NCBI RefSeq assembly: GCF_030506325.1
Contig: NZ_CP120683.1
Coordinates: 2,170,001 to 2,234,000, forward strand
From: Tunicatimonas pelagia
Lineage (GTDB): Bacteria > Bacteroidota > Bacteroidia > Cytophagales > Cyclobacteriaceae
Reading direction: 5' to 3'
DNA: 64,000 bases
Part shown: one piece after another, positions 35,825 through 44,358 of the stretch
Position numbering within the stretch: position 1 is the stretch's first letter
Layout: each line of letters starts with the position of its first letter
Translations under genes and position numbers: made by a program
The notes under the pieces: model-generated
What the model was told of the DNA's origin: nothing
The model's input: the letters and a program-made list of their open reading frames with translations, nothing else
Databases searched by the model: none

Positions 35825-36913
35825 TTGATTGTTCCAAAAACAAATCTACACGTCACTAAAACTTACCTACCCCCTCTGGACGAATACCTATCGTACGTAA
35901 GAGAAATATGGGAAGAAGGATGGGTCACCAATAATGGTCGTCTGGTTCAACAGCTAGAGAATCACTTAAAGCAATTTTTAGGAGTATCTTATCTACAGTA
36001 TGTGAATAATGGTACGGTGGCTCTACAGTTGGCTTTAAATGCACTGAAATTAAAAGGGAAAATCTTAACAACACCCTACTCCTACGTAGCTACATCGAGT
36101 GTAATACACTGGGAAAACTGCCAACCGGTTTTCGTTGATATTCACCCTGAAACGTTATGTATCGATCCTAACTTAATTGAGGAGCACATTGATGAACAGA
36201 CAACTGCTATTTTGGCTACCCATGTATACGGCTATCCCTGTGATGTGGCAGCAATTGACCGGATTGCTAAAAAACATAATCTGAAAGTCATTTACGATGG
36301 TGCCCATGCTTTTGGAGTTAAAATAAATGGTACTCCTATTTACCAATACGGCGATATTTCTACCATTAGCTTTCACGCTACCAAAGTATTTCATACGGTA
36401 GAGGGGGGGGCTGTAATAACTAATGAGCCAGAGGTAGACGAGCGCGTGTTCTTGTCCAAAGCTTTCGGCCACCGAGGTGATGAGCACTACCGGATTGGTA
36501 TTAACGGCAAGAATTCAGAATTTCATGCAGCTATGGGGTTGTGCAATCTTCCCCGGATAGGTGAAGCTATTCTACAGCGAAAGCAGTTGTCAGAGCTATA
36601 TCAGGAACAGCTTAAAGAACTTCCCATAAGAACACTACAGCCAAGTGATTCCTTATCGTACAACTATGCCTACTTTCCGATAATACTTGAGGATTACAAC
36701 ACTATGCAACGCATCAAGCAAGGCTTAGAGGAACAGGGTATTTTTCCCCGACGTTACTTTTATCCGGCTCTGAACCAACTGCCTTACCACCAAGGCTCGC
36801 CTTGCCCAGTGGCTGAAGATATTGTTCAGCGAGTACTGTGCCTTCCGCTACACAATACGCTGAAAGAGGATGAAGCAGTGCTCGTAGCGTCGGTCATCAA
36901 ACAACTATTTTAG
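35825..36913 (+). CDS. DegT/DnrJ/EryC1/StrS aminotransferase (first copy)
   Basis: 362 residues from a TTG start (35825); no ATG lies in frame upstream. PLP-dependent aminotransferase of the sugar-modifying class: the start LPPLDEYLSYVREIWEEGW with VTNNGRLVQQLE, THVYGYPCDV, DGAHAFGVK, and the PLP-lysine motif SFHATKVFHTVEGGAV. These enzymes aminate keto-sugar nucleotides at C3 or C4. It is the first gene of the rightward polysaccharide operon, 2 bp from wbqC. Confidence 0.92.
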   Translation: MIVPKTNLHVTKTYLPPLDEYLSYVREIWEEGWVTNNGRLVQQLENHLKQFLGVSYLQYVNNGTVALQLALNALKLKGKILTTPYSYVATSSVIHWENCQPVFVDIHPETLCIDPNLIEEHIDEQTTAILATHVYGYPCDVAAIDRIAKKHNLKVIYDGAHAFGVKINGTPIYQYGDISTISFHATKVFHTVEGGAVITNEPEVDERVFLSKAFGHRGDEHYRIGINGKNSEFHAAMGLCNLPRIGEAILQRKQLSELYQEQLKELPIRTLQPSDSLSYNYAYFPIILEDYNTMQRIKQGLEEQGIFPRRYFYPALNQLPYHQGSPCPVAEDIVQRVLCLPLHNTLKEDEAVLVASVIKQLF

Positions 36914-36915
36914 CG

Positions 36916-37653
36916 ATGCAAATAGCCGTGATGCAACCCTATATCTTTCCTTATTTAGGATATTACCAATTGGTAGCATCAGCAGATCGGTTTATCTTCT
37001 TCAACGATGTTAATTTTATAAAGAAGGGGTGGATTCATCGGAACACAATAGCCGTACAACAAAAGCCCTATCGCTTTACGGTGCCATTGCAACAGGCTAG
37101 TCAGAATAAAGCCATTTTGGACACCCTACTTCATCCGGTTGAATACCCTCGTTGGCGCAAGAAGTTTTTAACAACGCTAAATCAATCTTACCAAGAGAGT
37201 CCCTTTTTTAATGAAACGTACGCCCTCGTCAGCGAAGTGTTGTATGCTAGTGTTGATTCTATTGCAGATCTGGCGGCCAATAGCATTATCACGGTAACGA
37301 AGCACCTGGGTTTAAACCTAGGTTTCACCTATTCTTCAGACCTTCCCTATCATCGAGATGGTGATGGTCAGGATAAAATACTTTCCATTTGCCAATTACA
37401 ACAAGCCTCAGCATATGTTAACCCCATTGGAGGAAAGGAACTATACGAGCATGAAGCGTTCCAGCAGAATAATCTTCAGCTTAGTTTTCTGCAATCGTTA
37501 GATATAACGTATTCGCAATCCGCGCCTACCTTCATTGCTAATTTATCTATTATCGACGTACTGATGCACTGCTCAGTGCCCGAAATTAAGAAGCTTCTGC
37601 TCCAATACAAGTTGATTACCAAAACACCAACCTATGAGTCAAGCCAACTATAA
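36916..37653 (+). CDS. WbqC family protein
   Basis: The 245-residue protein has the WbqC pattern (MQIAVMQPYIFPYLGYYQL, FINDVNFIKKGWIHRN-like stretch and VNPIGGKELY). The family is common in O-antigen and capsule clusters and is thought to act in amino-sugar modification, but no reaction is proven. It starts 2 bp after the aminotransferase and overlaps the next gene by 20 bp. Confidence 0.92.
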   Translation: MQIAVMQPYIFPYLGYYQLVASADRFIFFNDVNFIKKGWIHRNTIAVQQKPYRFTVPLQQASQNKAILDTLLHPVEYPRWRKKFLTTLNQSYQESPFFNETYALVSEVLYASVDSIADLAANSIITVTKHLGLNLGFTYSSDLPYHRDGDGQDKILSICQLQQASAYVNPIGGKELYEHEAFQQNNLQLSFLQSLDITYSQSAPTFIANLSIIDVLMHCSVPEIKKLLLQYKLITKTPTYESSQL

Positions 37654-38326
37654 AATAGTTATTTTCGGTGATAGTCAATTAGCGAGCTTAGCCCACTTCT
37701 ACTTTAAGCACGATAGCCCGCACCAAGTAGTAGGGTTCACCGTAGATCGAGCCTACGCTAAGGAGTCAGAATACGAAGGTTTACCTTTGGTGCCCTTTGA
37801 AGAAGTCACTCAGCACTTTCCGCCCGATAGCTATCAGATGTTTTTGCCTATTAGCTTTAAGCAGATGAGCTACTTACGCCGAGCAAAATACGAAGCTGCT
37901 AAGGAGATGGGCTATACACTGGTAAGCTACGTCAGTTCCAAGGCTACTACTTGGGGCGATTTAACTATCGGTGATAACTGCTTTATTTTTGAGGACAACA
38001 CTATTCAGCCCTTCGTTACTATTGGTAATAATTGTGTGCTGTGGAGTGGGAATCATATTGGCCATCATTCAGTTATCAAAGACCACGTATTTATTACCTC
38101 TCACGTGGTAGTTTCTGGTTGCTGTACTATTGACGAGCATACCTTTCTGGGTGTGAACGCCACCATTCGGGACGAAACTCACGTGGCAAAAGCAACCTTG
38201 GTAGGCATGGGAGCCAACATAACCAAAGATACCCAGCCATTTGAGATCCATTTGGGCCAAAGCTCTACCAAAATGCGTAAGCGTAGCATTGATTTGGATA
38301 GTCTCTCTCATAAAAGTGGCGGATAA
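37634..38326 (+). CDS. Sugar O-/N-acyltransferase with left-handed beta-helix (PglD/NeuD-like)
   Basis: The 230-residue protein has an N-terminal Rossmann-like part (KIVIFGDSQLASLAHFYF) and a C-terminal hexapeptide beta-helix (WGDLTIGDNCFIFEDNT, SVIKDHVFITSHVVVSGCCT). This is the PglD/NeuD arrangement that acylates amino-sugar nucleotides made by a preceding aminotransferase. The Cys pair in SGCC replaces the usual His-rich turn and may affect binding. Confidence 0.88.
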   Translation: MSQANYKIVIFGDSQLASLAHFYFKHDSPHQVVGFTVDRAYAKESEYEGLPLVPFEEVTQHFPPDSYQMFLPISFKQMSYLRRAKYEAAKEMGYTLVSYVSSKATTWGDLTIGDNCFIFEDNTIQPFVTIGNNCVLWSGNHIGHHSVIKDHVFITSHVVVSGCCTIDEHTFLGVNATIRDETHVAKATLVGMGANITKDTQPFEIHLGQSSTKMRKRSIDLDSLSHKSGG

Positions 38327-38328
38327 AT

Positions 38329-39255
38329 ATGTGGCAAAAAAAAGGAATAATATTTTCTACCGATCATAACCATCCTTGGATGGTGACCCACGCTTGTGTC
38401 CCTACCGTACACGTACTCGATGATGATACTTTCCGGATTTTCTTCGCACCGCGTAATGCTCGGGGACAAAGTATTCTGACCTTCCTTGACGTGGACGCCA
38501 ACAACCCATCCAGGGTAAAGTACTTACACGACAGCCCAATAATGGAACTGGGAAAGTTGGGTACCTTCGACGATGGTGGCATCATGCCCTGCTGCGTGAT
38601 CCCCACCGAGCGGGGATTGTATTTGTACTACGTAGGATGGAACCCGAGCGGCTCGGTTCCTTACCGTAACGCCATCGGGCTTGCGGTTAGCCATAACAAT
38701 GGGCAAACGTTTGAGCGAATGTTCGACGGAGCTATCGTAGACCGAAATCAGCACGAACCCTATTTCACCGCTTCACCTTGGATTATGCGAGAAAGCGAGC
38801 AGTGGCATATGTGGTACGCTTCCAGTACAGGGTTCGCCGTAATTGACCAAAAGCCTGAACCATTGTACATTATTAAGTACGCTCACTCCATCAACGGCAT
38901 TGATTGGGTACGAAAAAATATTACCTGTATCCACCCTCACGACGACTACGAAGCGAACGCCAGAGCCACCGTAATAAAAGAGCAGGGTATCTATCGGATG
39001 TGGTACGCCTACCGGGGCAGTGTTGACTACCGCGACGGTTCAGGTAGCTATCGGATTGGCTACGCTGAGTCAAGAAACGCCATTGAATGGGAACGAAAGG
39101 ATCATCAGGCTGGTATTCAGTACTCAGACCAGGGGTGGGACTCTACCATGCAAACGTACCCTTGCGTGGTGGTACACCACGGGAAGAAATATTTATTTTA
39201 CAATGGCAATGGGTTTGGCCGAACGGGTATTGGCTACGCCATCTATGAAGAATAG
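38329..39255 (+). CDS. Five-bladed beta-propeller (GH32/43/130-like) protein of polysaccharide cluster
   Basis: The 308-residue protein shows repeated propeller blades with Trp and Asp patterns (WMVTHACVPTVHVLDDDTF, WIMRESEQWHMWYASSTGF, IYRMWYAYRGSVDYRDGSG, KYLFYNGNGFG). This resembles GH43/GH32-type folds, but a complete catalytic triad is not clear to me. No signal peptide is present, so it would act in the cytoplasm. Proteins of this type recur in O-antigen clusters with unknown function. Confidence 0.7.
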   Translation: MWQKKGIIFSTDHNHPWMVTHACVPTVHVLDDDTFRIFFAPRNARGQSILTFLDVDANNPSRVKYLHDSPIMELGKLGTFDDGGIMPCCVIPTERGLYLYYVGWNPSGSVPYRNAIGLAVSHNNGQTFERMFDGAIVDRNQHEPYFTASPWIMRESEQWHMWYASSTGFAVIDQKPEPLYIIKYAHSINGIDWVRKNITCIHPHDDYEANARATVIKEQGIYRMWYAYRGSVDYRDGSGSYRIGYAESRNAIEWERKDHQAGIQYSDQGWDSTMQTYPCVVVHHGKKYLFYNGNGFGRTGIGYAIYEE

Positions 39256-39258
39256 CTT

Positions 39259-39933
39259 ATGAAGACGACTATTTTTGACTACGATCAGGAGGAGTACAAC
39301 TTTGCTGAGATTATCACTGACTATTTAGAAGCAGATGACCTCTCACAACTGCGAGCTTCGTTGAACGGTGAGAAGTTTGAAGCAAACTCGCTTTACAAAA
39401 ATATGGAGCAGAGTTCAGTCTATCAGCGACTGTATGCTTGCCTAAATTCAGAAGAGGGAAAGCAATTTTATAATACCTACGAGCGATTTGTTCAAGAAGT
39501 CATTCGTCCACAGTACGATGAGCCGATTCTTTACCAAAAAAAGCCTACCCACCGTATTCTATTTTTAGATACTCCCGGAATTTCTCGCTTTCATCGGGAT
39601 CGTGACTACGGACATAATACTGCCGAGATCAATTATTTTGTACCCCAGACTAAAGCGTTCGATACCAATACCGTTTGGATTGAAAGTGAAGAAGGCTTAC
39701 AAGATTTTAATCCTATGGAATTAGAGATTGGTCAGTTTGCCCGCTTCAATGGAGCCTCCTTAGAGCACGGAGCTGTGGTGAACGCTACCGGAAAAAGCCG
39801 GGTTTCTTTTGATTTTCGGATTATTCCGTTTTCCAAAACTCCAGCAAAAATTACGGATACATCCTCGTGGAATGAAGCAGATAAGGAGAACCCCCTATTT
39901 CAAAACGCTCATAGCTTCTCATTGTGCCACTAA
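39259..39933 (+). CDS. StrG-like Fe(II)/2-oxoglutarate-dependent dioxygenase-fold protein
   Basis: The 224-residue protein has a facial-triad-like motif, HRDRDYGHNTAEINYFVP (His-X-Asp) with a later His in LEHGAVVNATGKSRVSFDFR. The pattern resembles StrG-type/phytanoyl-dioxygenase-like proteins. It may hydroxylate or oxidise a sugar intermediate. It is 3 bp downstream of the propeller gene. Confidence 0.65.
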   Translation: MKTTIFDYDQEEYNFAEIITDYLEADDLSQLRASLNGEKFEANSLYKNMEQSSVYQRLYACLNSEEGKQFYNTYERFVQEVIRPQYDEPILYQKKPTHRILFLDTPGISRFHRDRDYGHNTAEINYFVPQTKAFDTNTVWIESEEGLQDFNPMELEIGQFARFNGASLEHGAVVNATGKSRVSFDFRIIPFSKTPAKITDTSSWNEADKENPLFQNAHSFSLCH

Positions 39934-40910
39934 ATTCATTAATTGTTAGTGTGCCTCACCAGCCAAAAAGCGGCAATTCTTGGAGGATTACCCCCAAGGT
40001 CAGCGTATCAATCATTACGTATAATCACGAGAAATACATCGCTCAGGCCATTGATAGTGTGCTCAAGCAGCGGGTTACTTTCCACTACGAAATCATTATT
40101 GGCGACGATTGTTCTTCCGATGGCACCCGCCAGATACTACAAGCGTATCAGCAGAAGTACCCAGACGTTATTCAGTTGGTATTGCACCCCCACCGCTACC
40201 AGGGGGTACCAGGAAGGCTAAACAATATCACTAATCTATACGCTTGCCGGGGACAGTACGTTGCCCTGTTAGATGGGGATGATTACTGGATTAGCGAAGA
40301 CAAACTACAGCAACAAGTAGACTTTTTAGACAAAAATCATAACTATGCCCTCGCTTTTCACGATGCTGTAATTACCTCCGACGAGAATGCCTTTACGGAT
40401 TATAATCATAGTGATGAGTTCGATTTTTTGAAAGCGAAAGAATCATTCACTCATTCGGACGTAGCCGAGCGATGGTTCATGCAAACATCTTCTATTATGT
40501 ACCGGAACAAGCTTTTGGGGGAGTTCCCTAACTGGTTCTGGAATATTTATAGTGCCGACTATGTTATACAGCTACTAATTTCTCAACACGGGAAAGTCCG
40601 ATATTTTCACAATTTGAAAAGTGTTCGGCGAAAAAATCAAGCTAGTTTTAGTGCTACACAAAACCAATCGCTGCACGGCAATTTAAGGCGAATAGAGGAA
40701 ATGATTCTTTTACGTAAAGAGTTCAAGCAGGTACGTTCCTCTGCTTCGTTTAGTAGACGGTTGGCAAAATACTATTATCGCCATGCTTCTCTACTCAGAA
40801 AGCAGAAGTCCTATTCAAAAGCAGCTAACTATTTACTTAAATGTATCTATGCTGATTGGAAATATTTTACTGCTTCATCTGGAATAGCTAGATTGCCCCT
40901 TAGGTTTTAA
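39924..40910 (+). CDS. Glycosyltransferase family 2 (copy 1)
   Basis: 328 residues from a GTG (39924; GTG 39951 is an alternative). Family 2 fold: VSVSIITYNHEKYIAQAIDS, DDCSSDGTRQIL, and the DXD-type motif LLDGDDYW. The first third (39991-40366) is almost identical to the second copy at 41145-41520, but its ATG is replaced by ATTACC. The C-terminal part differs. It should add a sugar to the growing glycan. Confidence 0.88.
   Translation: MPLNSLIVSVPHQPKSGNSWRITPKVSVSIITYNHEKYIAQAIDSVLKQRVTFHYEIIIGDDCSSDGTRQILQAYQQKYPDVIQLVLHPHRYQGVPGRLNNITNLYACRGQYVALLDGDDYWISEDKLQQQVDFLDKNHNYALAFHDAVITSDENAFTDYNHSDEFDFLKAKESFTHSDVAERWFMQTSSIMYRNKLLGEFPNWFWNIYSADYVIQLLISQHGKVRYFHNLKSVRRKNQASFSATQNQSLHGNLRRIEEMILLRKEFKQVRSSASFSRRLAKYYYRHASLLRKQKSYSKAANYLLKCIYADWKYFTASSGIARLPLRF
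39991..40366 (+). repeat. 376-bp direct repeat, copy 1 (inside GT2 gene)
   Basis: Matches 41145-41520 at a constant offset of 1154 bp with one mismatch (A at 40253, G at 41407). Similarity starts right at the CCCCC before AAGGTCAGC and ends sharply after CACGATGC. Confidence 0.9.
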
Positions 40911-40934
40911 AATTTGGTTACAGAGTACTTAATG

Positions 40935-41101
40935 TTAGAGCGTGTTTGGATTTTATTTTTAGAATTTATTATGAGGTGTTTTTCGGACAGACGAGACTCT
41001 TTTTGAGGAGGATAGCCTAAGCTATCGTCCGAAAAAAAGGCGAAGTATGGGCGGAAAACAGCCATCAGAAAACTAAAGGATAAAGTTCAAACACGCTCTA
41101 A
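40935..41101. mobile_element. MITE-like element with terminal inverted repeats
   Basis: The left end TTAGAGCGTGTTTG (40935-40948) and right end CAAACACGCTCTAA (to 41101) are inverted repeats. The remaining 140 bp have no coding frame and an inner hairpin (TTTTTCGGAC ... GTCCGAAAAAAA). TA flanks both tips, as expected for Tc1/IS630-type insertion. No transposase is present, so it would need help in trans. It lies exactly between the two GT2 genes. Confidence 0.7.
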
Positions 41102-41140
41102 GTCTTGCTATTTCAGTCGCAGCTAAAAAAGCTAACCACA

Positions 41141-42145
41141 ATGCCCCCCAAGGTCAGCGTATCAATCATTACGTATAATCACGAGAAATACATCGCTCAG
41201 GCCATTGATAGTGTGCTCAAGCAGCGGGTTACTTTCCACTACGAAATCATTATTGGCGACGATTGTTCTTCCGATGGCACCCGCCAGATACTACAAGCGT
41301 ATCAGCAGAAGTACCCAGACGTTATTCAGTTGGTATTGCACCCCCACCGCTACCAGGGGGTACCAGGAAGGCTAAACAATATCACTAATCTATACGCTTG
41401 CCGGGGGCAGTACGTTGCCCTGTTAGATGGGGATGATTACTGGATTAGCGAAGACAAACTACAGCAACAAGTAGACTTTTTAGACAAAAATCATAACTAT
41501 GCCCTCGCTTTTCACGATGCAAAAATCACTTTTGACAATAATTCGCGTGAAGAATACCGCTTTAGTAATAGGTTAGATTACCTTCATCAGAACGGTACTT
41601 TCACGCAAGAAGATCTTCTTTCTAAAGGGTGGTTTATTCCTACTTCATCTGTCATGTACCGAAACAGTTACTTTGATGAATTTCCTGATTGGTTTTGGGA
41701 TGTAATGAGTGCTGATACTGCTCTCCATCTACTTTTATCTCAGCACGGCAATATTTATTACGCGTGCCAAGTATATAGTGTGTACCGCCAACATAATCAA
41801 AGCTTCATCTCACTGTATTATCACAATACAGAAATTTCGCGTAGTAAAATTAATGATCTAAGAATCTTTAGAGCAAAATTTCTAACCCCGAACTCAAAAA
41901 GAAATTTCTTTCAATATTTGGTTCTGAACTATCGAATTGAGAGAAGAATTGCTCATTATAAACACTCGGTACTTCATAAGTTGAAAAGAGAAAAACAGTA
42001 TGTGTCCATGCTACGATTTTCACTGAAAGTTATATCGTTCTCATTTTGCATTTTTTATCTATTGCTTTACGTAGGCAAGCTAAAACGTTTCGCCTCAAGA
42101 ATCTATGACGGCTTATTTTCTCGTAGTGCTTTAGTCAGATCATAA
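41141..42145 (+). CDS. Glycosyltransferase family 2 (copy 2)
   Basis: About 334 residues from the ATG at 41141 (an in-frame TTG lies at 41105). It carries the same N-terminal family 2 fold as copy 1 (VSVSIITYNHEKYIAQAIDS, LLDGDDYW), with a different acceptor half and two C-terminal hydrophobic segments near residue 310. The last 43 bp overlap the end of the opposite-strand glycosyltransferase. Confidence 0.9.
   Translation: MPPKVSVSIITYNHEKYIAQAIDSVLKQRVTFHYEIIIGDDCSSDGTRQILQAYQQKYPDVIQLVLHPHRYQGVPGRLNNITNLYACRGQYVALLDGDDYWISEDKLQQQVDFLDKNHNYALAFHDAKITFDNNSREEYRFSNRLDYLHQNGTFTQEDLLSKGWFIPTSSVMYRNSYFDEFPDWFWDVMSADTALHLLLSQHGNIYYACQVYSVYRQHNQSFISLYYHNTEISRSKINDLRIFRAKFLTPNSKRNFFQYLVLNYRIERRIAHYKHSVLHKLKREKQYVSMLRFSLKVISFSFCIFYLLLYVGKLKRFASRIYDGLFSRSALVRS
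41145..41520 (+). repeat. 376-bp direct repeat, copy 2 (inside GT2 gene)
   Basis: See copy 1 at 39991-40366. One mismatch over 376 bp argues for recent duplication or gene conversion. Confidence 0.9.
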
Positions 42146-43254
42146 TTGAACTCCTTCACAATCTTGCTATAGTCGTAGTATTCTACTACAAACTTTTGAG
42201 CATTTTGTGCAATCTCTTCTCTTTCTTGCTCGTGGGTTAAGAAGTACGCCACTTTATCTAAAAAATCTCGCTCATCACTATAGGTAGTAAAAACATTATC
42301 CGGGAACAACTTTTTGAAGTTAGGGGCTTCTCGGGTAAGCAGAAAGGCACCGCAGCCCATTACCTCAAACATGCGTTGATTAAACCCAATACCATTAGCT
42401 GTATCCACGTAATCATTCATTACAATTTTACTGTCTTTGTAGATTTGAAACATCTCCAAACCTGAGGTAAGCCCATGAAAGGTCTGATGCAACGCTGAAA
42501 ACTCTGCCATACTTCTCCCATCGCCCCCGTACTTCCACCAGTAACCCCACCACTTGAAATTAACTTGTTGGGCAATGCTATCAATGAAGTTCGTCCTCTT
42601 AGAAAAATTCTGCGTTCCCAAGCCACCCACAAAAGTCACCTCGTGCTTTTTTTCGCGTATTTTCAGCTCAGTAATAATTCGCGCATCAAAGCCTTGATCG
42701 TTAATGATGGTGGGCACTCCGTGTAGCTCAAAAAAAGTTTTAAAGTCCGGTTGGTCAGTATAAATCATATCCCAGTGATTGGGATGCCAATTGAAAGGTA
42801 AGCGAGCGGAAAGGCGTGATACAAGCAATGTATTATGGCGGTACTTCTGCCAAAATCTACTGGGCATTGGCTGAGAACGTACAAAAATAACATCAGGCTT
42901 AACCTCCTGAATATATTGGTCTATTACGTAGTCGCGCCATTTAGTGGGATTAAACCTAAGTTTAGCGTTTTTACGACCGTGCCACTGCTTTATCAATCTA
43001 TGATTTGAACCGAAAAGTTCTTGCGCTGTTTTTTCCAGAAAGGTGTCATCTAATAAAAAAAACTCTTCAGCTTCCCAATCACTCGTCTGGTTGAGATGAT
43101 AAGTATAAAAATCGGAATAGTTGCTCCGCAACCGAATTAATCTATCGGTATATTCCTTACGAGATATAGTTGACAAGTCAGTCCATTCACCTTTCTTCTG
43201 TGCTAAGTATTCGGGCGGATGAATAATATCAAATTTTATAAGTTTTCGCTTCAT
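42103..43254 (-). CDS. CgeB-like glycosyltransferase
   Basis: The 383-residue protein has the C-terminal glycosyl-transferase pattern of the CgeB-like group (GIGFNQRMFEVMGCGAFLLT, then LFPDNVFTTYSDERDFLDKV and AQNAQKFVVEYYDYSKIV), with a donor-binding EVMGCGAF loop. Last gene of the leftward polysaccharide operon; its start overlaps the aminotransferase stop by one base. Its 3' end overlaps GT2 copy 2 by 43 bp in the opposite direction. Confidence 0.85.
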   Translation of the reverse strand: MKRKLIKFDIIHPPEYLAQKKGEWTDLSTISRKEYTDRLIRLRSNYSDFYTYHLNQTSDWEAEEFFLLDDTFLEKTAQELFGSNHRLIKQWHGRKNAKLRFNPTKWRDYVIDQYIQEVKPDVIFVRSQPMPSRFWQKYRHNTLLVSRLSARLPFNWHPNHWDMIYTDQPDFKTFFELHGVPTIINDQGFDARIITELKIREKKHEVTFVGGLGTQNFSKRTNFIDSIAQQVNFKWWGYWWKYGGDGRSMAEFSALHQTFHGLTSGLEMFQIYKDSKIVMNDYVDTANGIGFNQRMFEVMGCGAFLLTREAPNFKKLFPDNVFTTYSDERDFLDKVAYFLTHEQEREEIAQNAQKFVVEYYDYSKIVKEFNYDLTKALRENKPS

Positions 43255-44357
43255 CAGTTAAAAAAATCAGCAATCGTCTGCGAAATAAAATCTACCTGGG
43301 ACTCGGTCAATTCCGCATACATGGGCAACGATAGAATCTCCGGCTGGTACTGACTGGTAATCGGAAAGTCTTCAGGTTGATGGTTCAAATCCTGGTAGCA
43401 AGGCAGAAAAGGTAGTGCCGTAGGATAATGAATTCCGGTCTGAATACCCTGCCTTTGCAACATTTGCTTCAGTTGGTCTCGCTCCGAGGTTCGTATTACG
43501 TACAGGTGCCAAGCGTGCTGATAGCCAGCCTGTTCACTGGGGCAGACGATTGGGGCTAATTCCGCTAATCTTTCAGTGTACTGATAGGCGACTTGTTGCT
43601 TTTCGCTCAGCCACTGGTCCAGATACTGTAATTTAGCCAGAAGAATTGCCGCTTGTAGTCCGTCTAGCCGACTATTTCGTCCGTGCAATACGTGGTGATG
43701 GCGGGTTTGCTGACCATGACGGGCAATTGTACGCGCCTGTTCAGCGTGTTTCTCTTCTCGAAAAGCCATCGCCCCACCATCGCCGTAGCAGCCTAGGTTT
43801 TTGCTAGGAAAAAAACTAAAACCTGCTGCATGACCCCAGGTACCTGCTTTCTTTCCGTTAATAGTTGCTCCGTGAGCCTGAGCGCAATCTTCAATTACCC
43901 ACAGCTTATGCGTTTCGGCAAGCTGCATAATTGCGGGCATATCAGCCGGGTGACCGTATAAATGAACCGGCATAATGGCCTTCGTCCGCTCAGTTATTTT
44001 TTGTGCTGCTTCTTGCGGGTTTATGGTGTACGTACCTGGGTTCACATCTACGAAAACCGGTGTCGCCCCCGCGGTTACTACTACCTCCGAAGTAGCCACC
44101 CATGACATAGTAGGAACTAGCACTTCATCGCCGGAACCAATGTTCAGCGTTCGCAAAATAATCTCTAAGGCATCAGTACCATTCCCGCAACTAACTACCT
44201 GAGATGCGCCTAAGTAACCTCCAAACTCCTGCTCAAACTGGGCTACCGATTCACCGCCAATAAAAGCGGTCTGAGAAATTGTTTGCTGAATAGCCGTATC
44301 AATTTCTGGCTGAATACGACTATACTGCGCTTTTAAATCAATAAGAGGAATAGACAT
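43254..44357 (-). CDS. DegT/DnrJ/EryC1/StrS aminotransferase (second copy)
   Basis: About 367 residues from the ATG at 44357, which sits one base after the formyltransferase stop. It has SIPLIDLKAQYSRIQPEIDT, HLYGHPADM, IEDCAQAHGA, and the PLP-lysine motif FFPSKNLGCYGDGGAM. It should make the amino-sugar nucleotide that the preceding formyltransferase modifies. Confidence 0.94.
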   Translation of the reverse strand: MSIPLIDLKAQYSRIQPEIDTAIQQTISQTAFIGGESVAQFEQEFGGYLGASQVVSCGNGTDALEIILRTLNIGSGDEVLVPTMSWVATSEVVVTAGATPVFVDVNPGTYTINPQEAAQKITERTKAIMPVHLYGHPADMPAIMQLAETHKLWVIEDCAQAHGATINGKKAGTWGHAAGFSFFPSKNLGCYGDGGAMAFREEKHAEQARTIARHGQQTRHHHVLHGRNSRLDGLQAAILLAKLQYLDQWLSEKQQVAYQYTERLAELAPIVCPSEQAGYQHAWHLYVIRTSERDQLKQMLQRQGIQTGIHYPTALPFLPCYQDLNHQPEDFPITSQYQPEILSLPMYAELTESQVDFISQTIADFFN

Positions 44358-44358
44358 A

